From positions 1-16,649 of the forward strand of contig CAJUBM010000065.1 of assembly GCA_910584735.1 (NCBI GenBank): a stretch of 16,649 bases of DNA, read 5' to 3'. The notes beneath the pieces were generated by a model. The model made no database searches, was not told the origin of the DNA, and was given only the letters and a program-made list of their open reading frames with translations. Within the stretch, counting starts at the first letter, position 1. The number at the start of each line of letters is the position of its first letter. The position numbers were made by a program, and so were the translations under genes. The DNA is from an uncultured Muribaculaceae bacterium. Lineage in GTDB: Bacteria; Bacteroidota; Bacteroidia; Bacteroidales; Muribaculaceae. Below, in pieces: positions 14,901 to 16,649 of the stretch.

Positions 14901-15770
14901 ATGCGTATAGCCATCAACGGCAACCGTCACCAAGAAGGACATCTTGAGGACATAGACCGACTGGTATCAACGTTGCTACGCCGTGGCGACACCGTGGTAA
15001 TGTCCGACCGTCTGCTGTCATACCTGGAGGGAGCTATCGGAGGAAGATTCGCCATCGGTATCGAAGCATGCCCCCTGGCGCGCCCACCACATGCCGACCT
15101 GGCCATAAGCATCGGTGGCGACGGCGCGTTCCTAAAAACTGCCGGATGGGTAGCCGAGGGAGGAGAACCTATAGCCGGGATAAACACCGGGCATCTAGGA
15201 TATCTTGCCGCCTTTTCGTTCGACCGACCCGGCGAGATTGAGGATGTGCTTTTGGAAGGCAGCTTCCATATAGAGCGCCGTGCCGTGATGAAAATAGAGA
15301 TTGAAGGACGCCAAGGGCATGAGGGGCGTTTGTTCGCACTGAACGAGGCGGCTTTCACCCGTGCGGATAATGCATCGATGGCATCCATAACGGTGCGCCT
15401 CAACGGCGCCGACCCCCTGACCTATCTCGGAGACGGCCTCATCGTATCGACCCCCACCGGCTCTACAGCATATAACCTTTCGGTAGGCGGTCCGATTCTG
15501 GAACCATCGCTTCCCGGATGGGTAATATCTCCTATCGCGGCCCATTCTCTGGCTGTAAGGCCGCTTGTGGTGTCTGATGCAGGCACTATAGATATAGACG
15601 TCGAAAGCCGCGCACGGACATTCCGGCTCACAGTCGACGGCCATGGCCTGTCACTCCCCGTAGGGCAGCGTCTGCGCATAAGCAAGGCCCCCTACACTAT
15701 CGGCATAGCCTATGCCCCGGGCCACAGCTTTACAGGCACATTGTGTTCAAAACTCGGCCTCGCACACTAA
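14901..15770 (+). CDS. nadK: NAD kinase
   Basis: NadK phosphorylates NAD to NADP in the cytosol and sets the NADP pool for biosynthesis and redox defence. The 289-aa product has the nucleotide-binding GGDGA (72-76), GINTGHLGYL (93-102), the Asn-Glu pair in LNEA (147-150), the glycine-rich block GDGLIVSTPTGSTAYNLSVGGP (177-198, in two parts) and HSLAVRPLV (215-223). All are expected in the family and the length is normal. The ATG at 14901 gives MRIAINGN, a usual start. It lies 45 bases after the ACT-like gene and 69 bases before the metallopeptidase gene, all on the same strand with no terminator visible. Confidence 0.97.
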   Translation: MRIAINGNRHQEGHLEDIDRLVSTLLRRGDTVVMSDRLLSYLEGAIGGRFAIGIEACPLARPPHADLAISIGGDGAFLKTAGWVAEGGEPIAGINTGHLGYLAAFSFDRPGEIEDVLLEGSFHIERRAVMKIEIEGRQGHEGRLFALNEAAFTRADNASMASITVRLNGADPLTYLGDGLIVSTPTGSTAYNLSVGGPILEPSLPGWVISPIAAHSLAVRPLVVSDAGTIDIDVESRARTFRLTVDGHGLSLPVGQRLRISKAPYTIGIAYAPGHSFTGTLCSKLGLAH

Positions 15771-15839
15771 CCCGGCCACAGGCGTAAAAACAATATTGAA
15801 CAGAACAACAACGCAGTTGAAAATCAGCCCGTAATCGCA

Positions 15840-16550
15840 ATGCCTTTAGTAGGATCGGTAGACCATAAGGAATTAGGCAAGGTAATGGTTACCTCGCGAC
15901 TCAATTCGCGACTGGCCTCTGCGCGATGGCGCCGGGGCCTGGTCAACCTCAACGTGCCGGCCGGAACACCCTTGGCCGACATAAACCGGATTCTTGACGA
16001 CTTCACCCCGCGACTGTTGGCTGTACGACCGGACATAACCTTTTCTCCGGGGCAGACACTGGTATTGCCGGATGTGGAAATAACCATACGGACACAGCCG
16101 TTCTTACCCGACAAGATTCTAACCCGGGCTTCACTACCTGCATCATATATAGAGGTAGGCACCAACCTCAGCTTTGACTCACGGGAGACCTCCCGGCTCA
16201 TAAACGACATGCTGCTGAAAGTAGCACGTAAAATCGCCCCGCAGGCACTACTGCCCCACGCACGACGCCTGGCAGCAAAGATAGGGCATATGCCGACAGG
16301 ATGGCATGTCTCAACGGGGCATCGCGTATTGGGCGTATGCAATGCCCGTGGCATAATCTCGCTCAGCTACGTACTGGTGTTCCTGCCGGCACATCTGCGC
16401 GATTACGTGATATACCACGAACTGGCCCACCTGCTGGAGATGAACCACTCAGGCCGCTTCCACGCCCTGCTCAACTCTTATCTCGATGGCCGGGAGGCGG
16501 AGCTTGTAGCCGAACTCCGCAACTATCGCTGGCCCATAATGCGCAACTGA
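15840..16550 (+). CDS. DUF45/YgjP-type zinc metallopeptidase
   Basis: The 236-aa product carries the zinc-protease motif HELAHLLEMNH (193-203), with likely ligands His193, His197 and a third His at 203, and a Phe at 207. This matches the YgjP/DUF45 (SprT-like) pattern HELAHl...NHs..F. The segment before it (about 161-184, HRVLGVCNARGIISLSYVLVFLP) takes the place of the usual WGSC block, but here it reads LGVC. No signal peptide is seen, so it is probably cytosolic, and its substrate is unknown. It starts at ATG 15840, 69 bases after nadK. No recognisable terminator follows; the remaining 99 bases of the window look featureless. Confidence 0.85.
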   Translation: MPLVGSVDHKELGKVMVTSRLNSRLASARWRRGLVNLNVPAGTPLADINRILDDFTPRLLAVRPDITFSPGQTLVLPDVEITIRTQPFLPDKILTRASLPASYIEVGTNLSFDSRETSRLINDMLLKVARKIAPQALLPHARRLAAKIGHMPTGWHVSTGHRVLGVCNARGIISLSYVLVFLPAHLRDYVIYHELAHLLEMNHSGRFHALLNSYLDGREAELVAELRNYRWPIMRN

Positions 16551-16649
16551 CCGCCCAGCAAGCAAAAGAGAGCGTCAAAATTCACATAAACGTCCTCAAA
16601 AAAACATTATCCGAAGTAACTTTAGTGCAGCCGGATGGTAGTGGCGCCG

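Noticed and set aside
16551..16649. TAACTTTA near 16617 as a promoter for a gene beyond the window
   Set aside because: Last base misses the TAnnTTTG consensus, no -33 box at the right distance, and no following gene is visible.

Overview
The window looks like a chromosomal segment from a type IX secretion (T9SS)-positive member of the Bacteroidales, most likely a gut Muribaculaceae-like lineage. This is inferred from family content, not measured. The support is porZ- and porV-type T9SS genes, Bacteroidetes-style promoter elements (TAnnTTTG), AT-rich leaders without clear Shine-Dalgarno sequences, and the nadK / pdxJ / exbB-exbD-tonB neighbourhood. Most of the window is moderately GC-rich, with AT-rich islands inside porZ and in an acyltransferase gene.

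Layout. Bases 38-68 hold a terminator for a gene that ends off the left edge. A plus-strand block follows: rdgB (236-844), porZ (909-3275), a strong terminator (3302-3358), an unrecognised 174-aa gene (3413-3937), porV (4049-5302) and ispF (5350-5826). After a promoter at about 5907-5938 come a possible 44-aa ORF and an unrecognised 114-aa gene (6101-6445). A long minus-strand run then occupies 6454-14212. Read in its own direction it is pdxJ, exbB, exbD, tonB, pfkA, a DUF4369-like lipoprotein, comM/yifB and an AT-rich acyltransferase. Across a divergent intergenic region (14213-14468) a plus-strand group begins: a short ACT-like protein with a TTG start, nadK (14901-15770) and a DUF45/YgjP-type metallopeptidase (15840-16550). 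The last 99 bases hold nothing I can support.

How the genes fit together. PorZ and PorV are outer-membrane parts of the T9SS attachment machinery, and the unknown 174-aa gene lies between them. RdgB, IspF, PfkA, PdxJ and NadK are housekeeping enzymes (nucleotide-pool cleaning, isoprenoids, glycolysis, vitamin B6, NADP). ExbB-ExbD-TonB form an energising complex for outer-membrane transport. The best candidates for something undescribed are the unknown gene between porZ and porV, the ACT-only protein beside nadK with a perfect 17-bp palindrome in its upstream region, the 44-aa/114-aa coupled pair, and the very stable hairpin just ahead of rdgB. I see no CRISPR array, insertion sequence, tRNA or rRNA.
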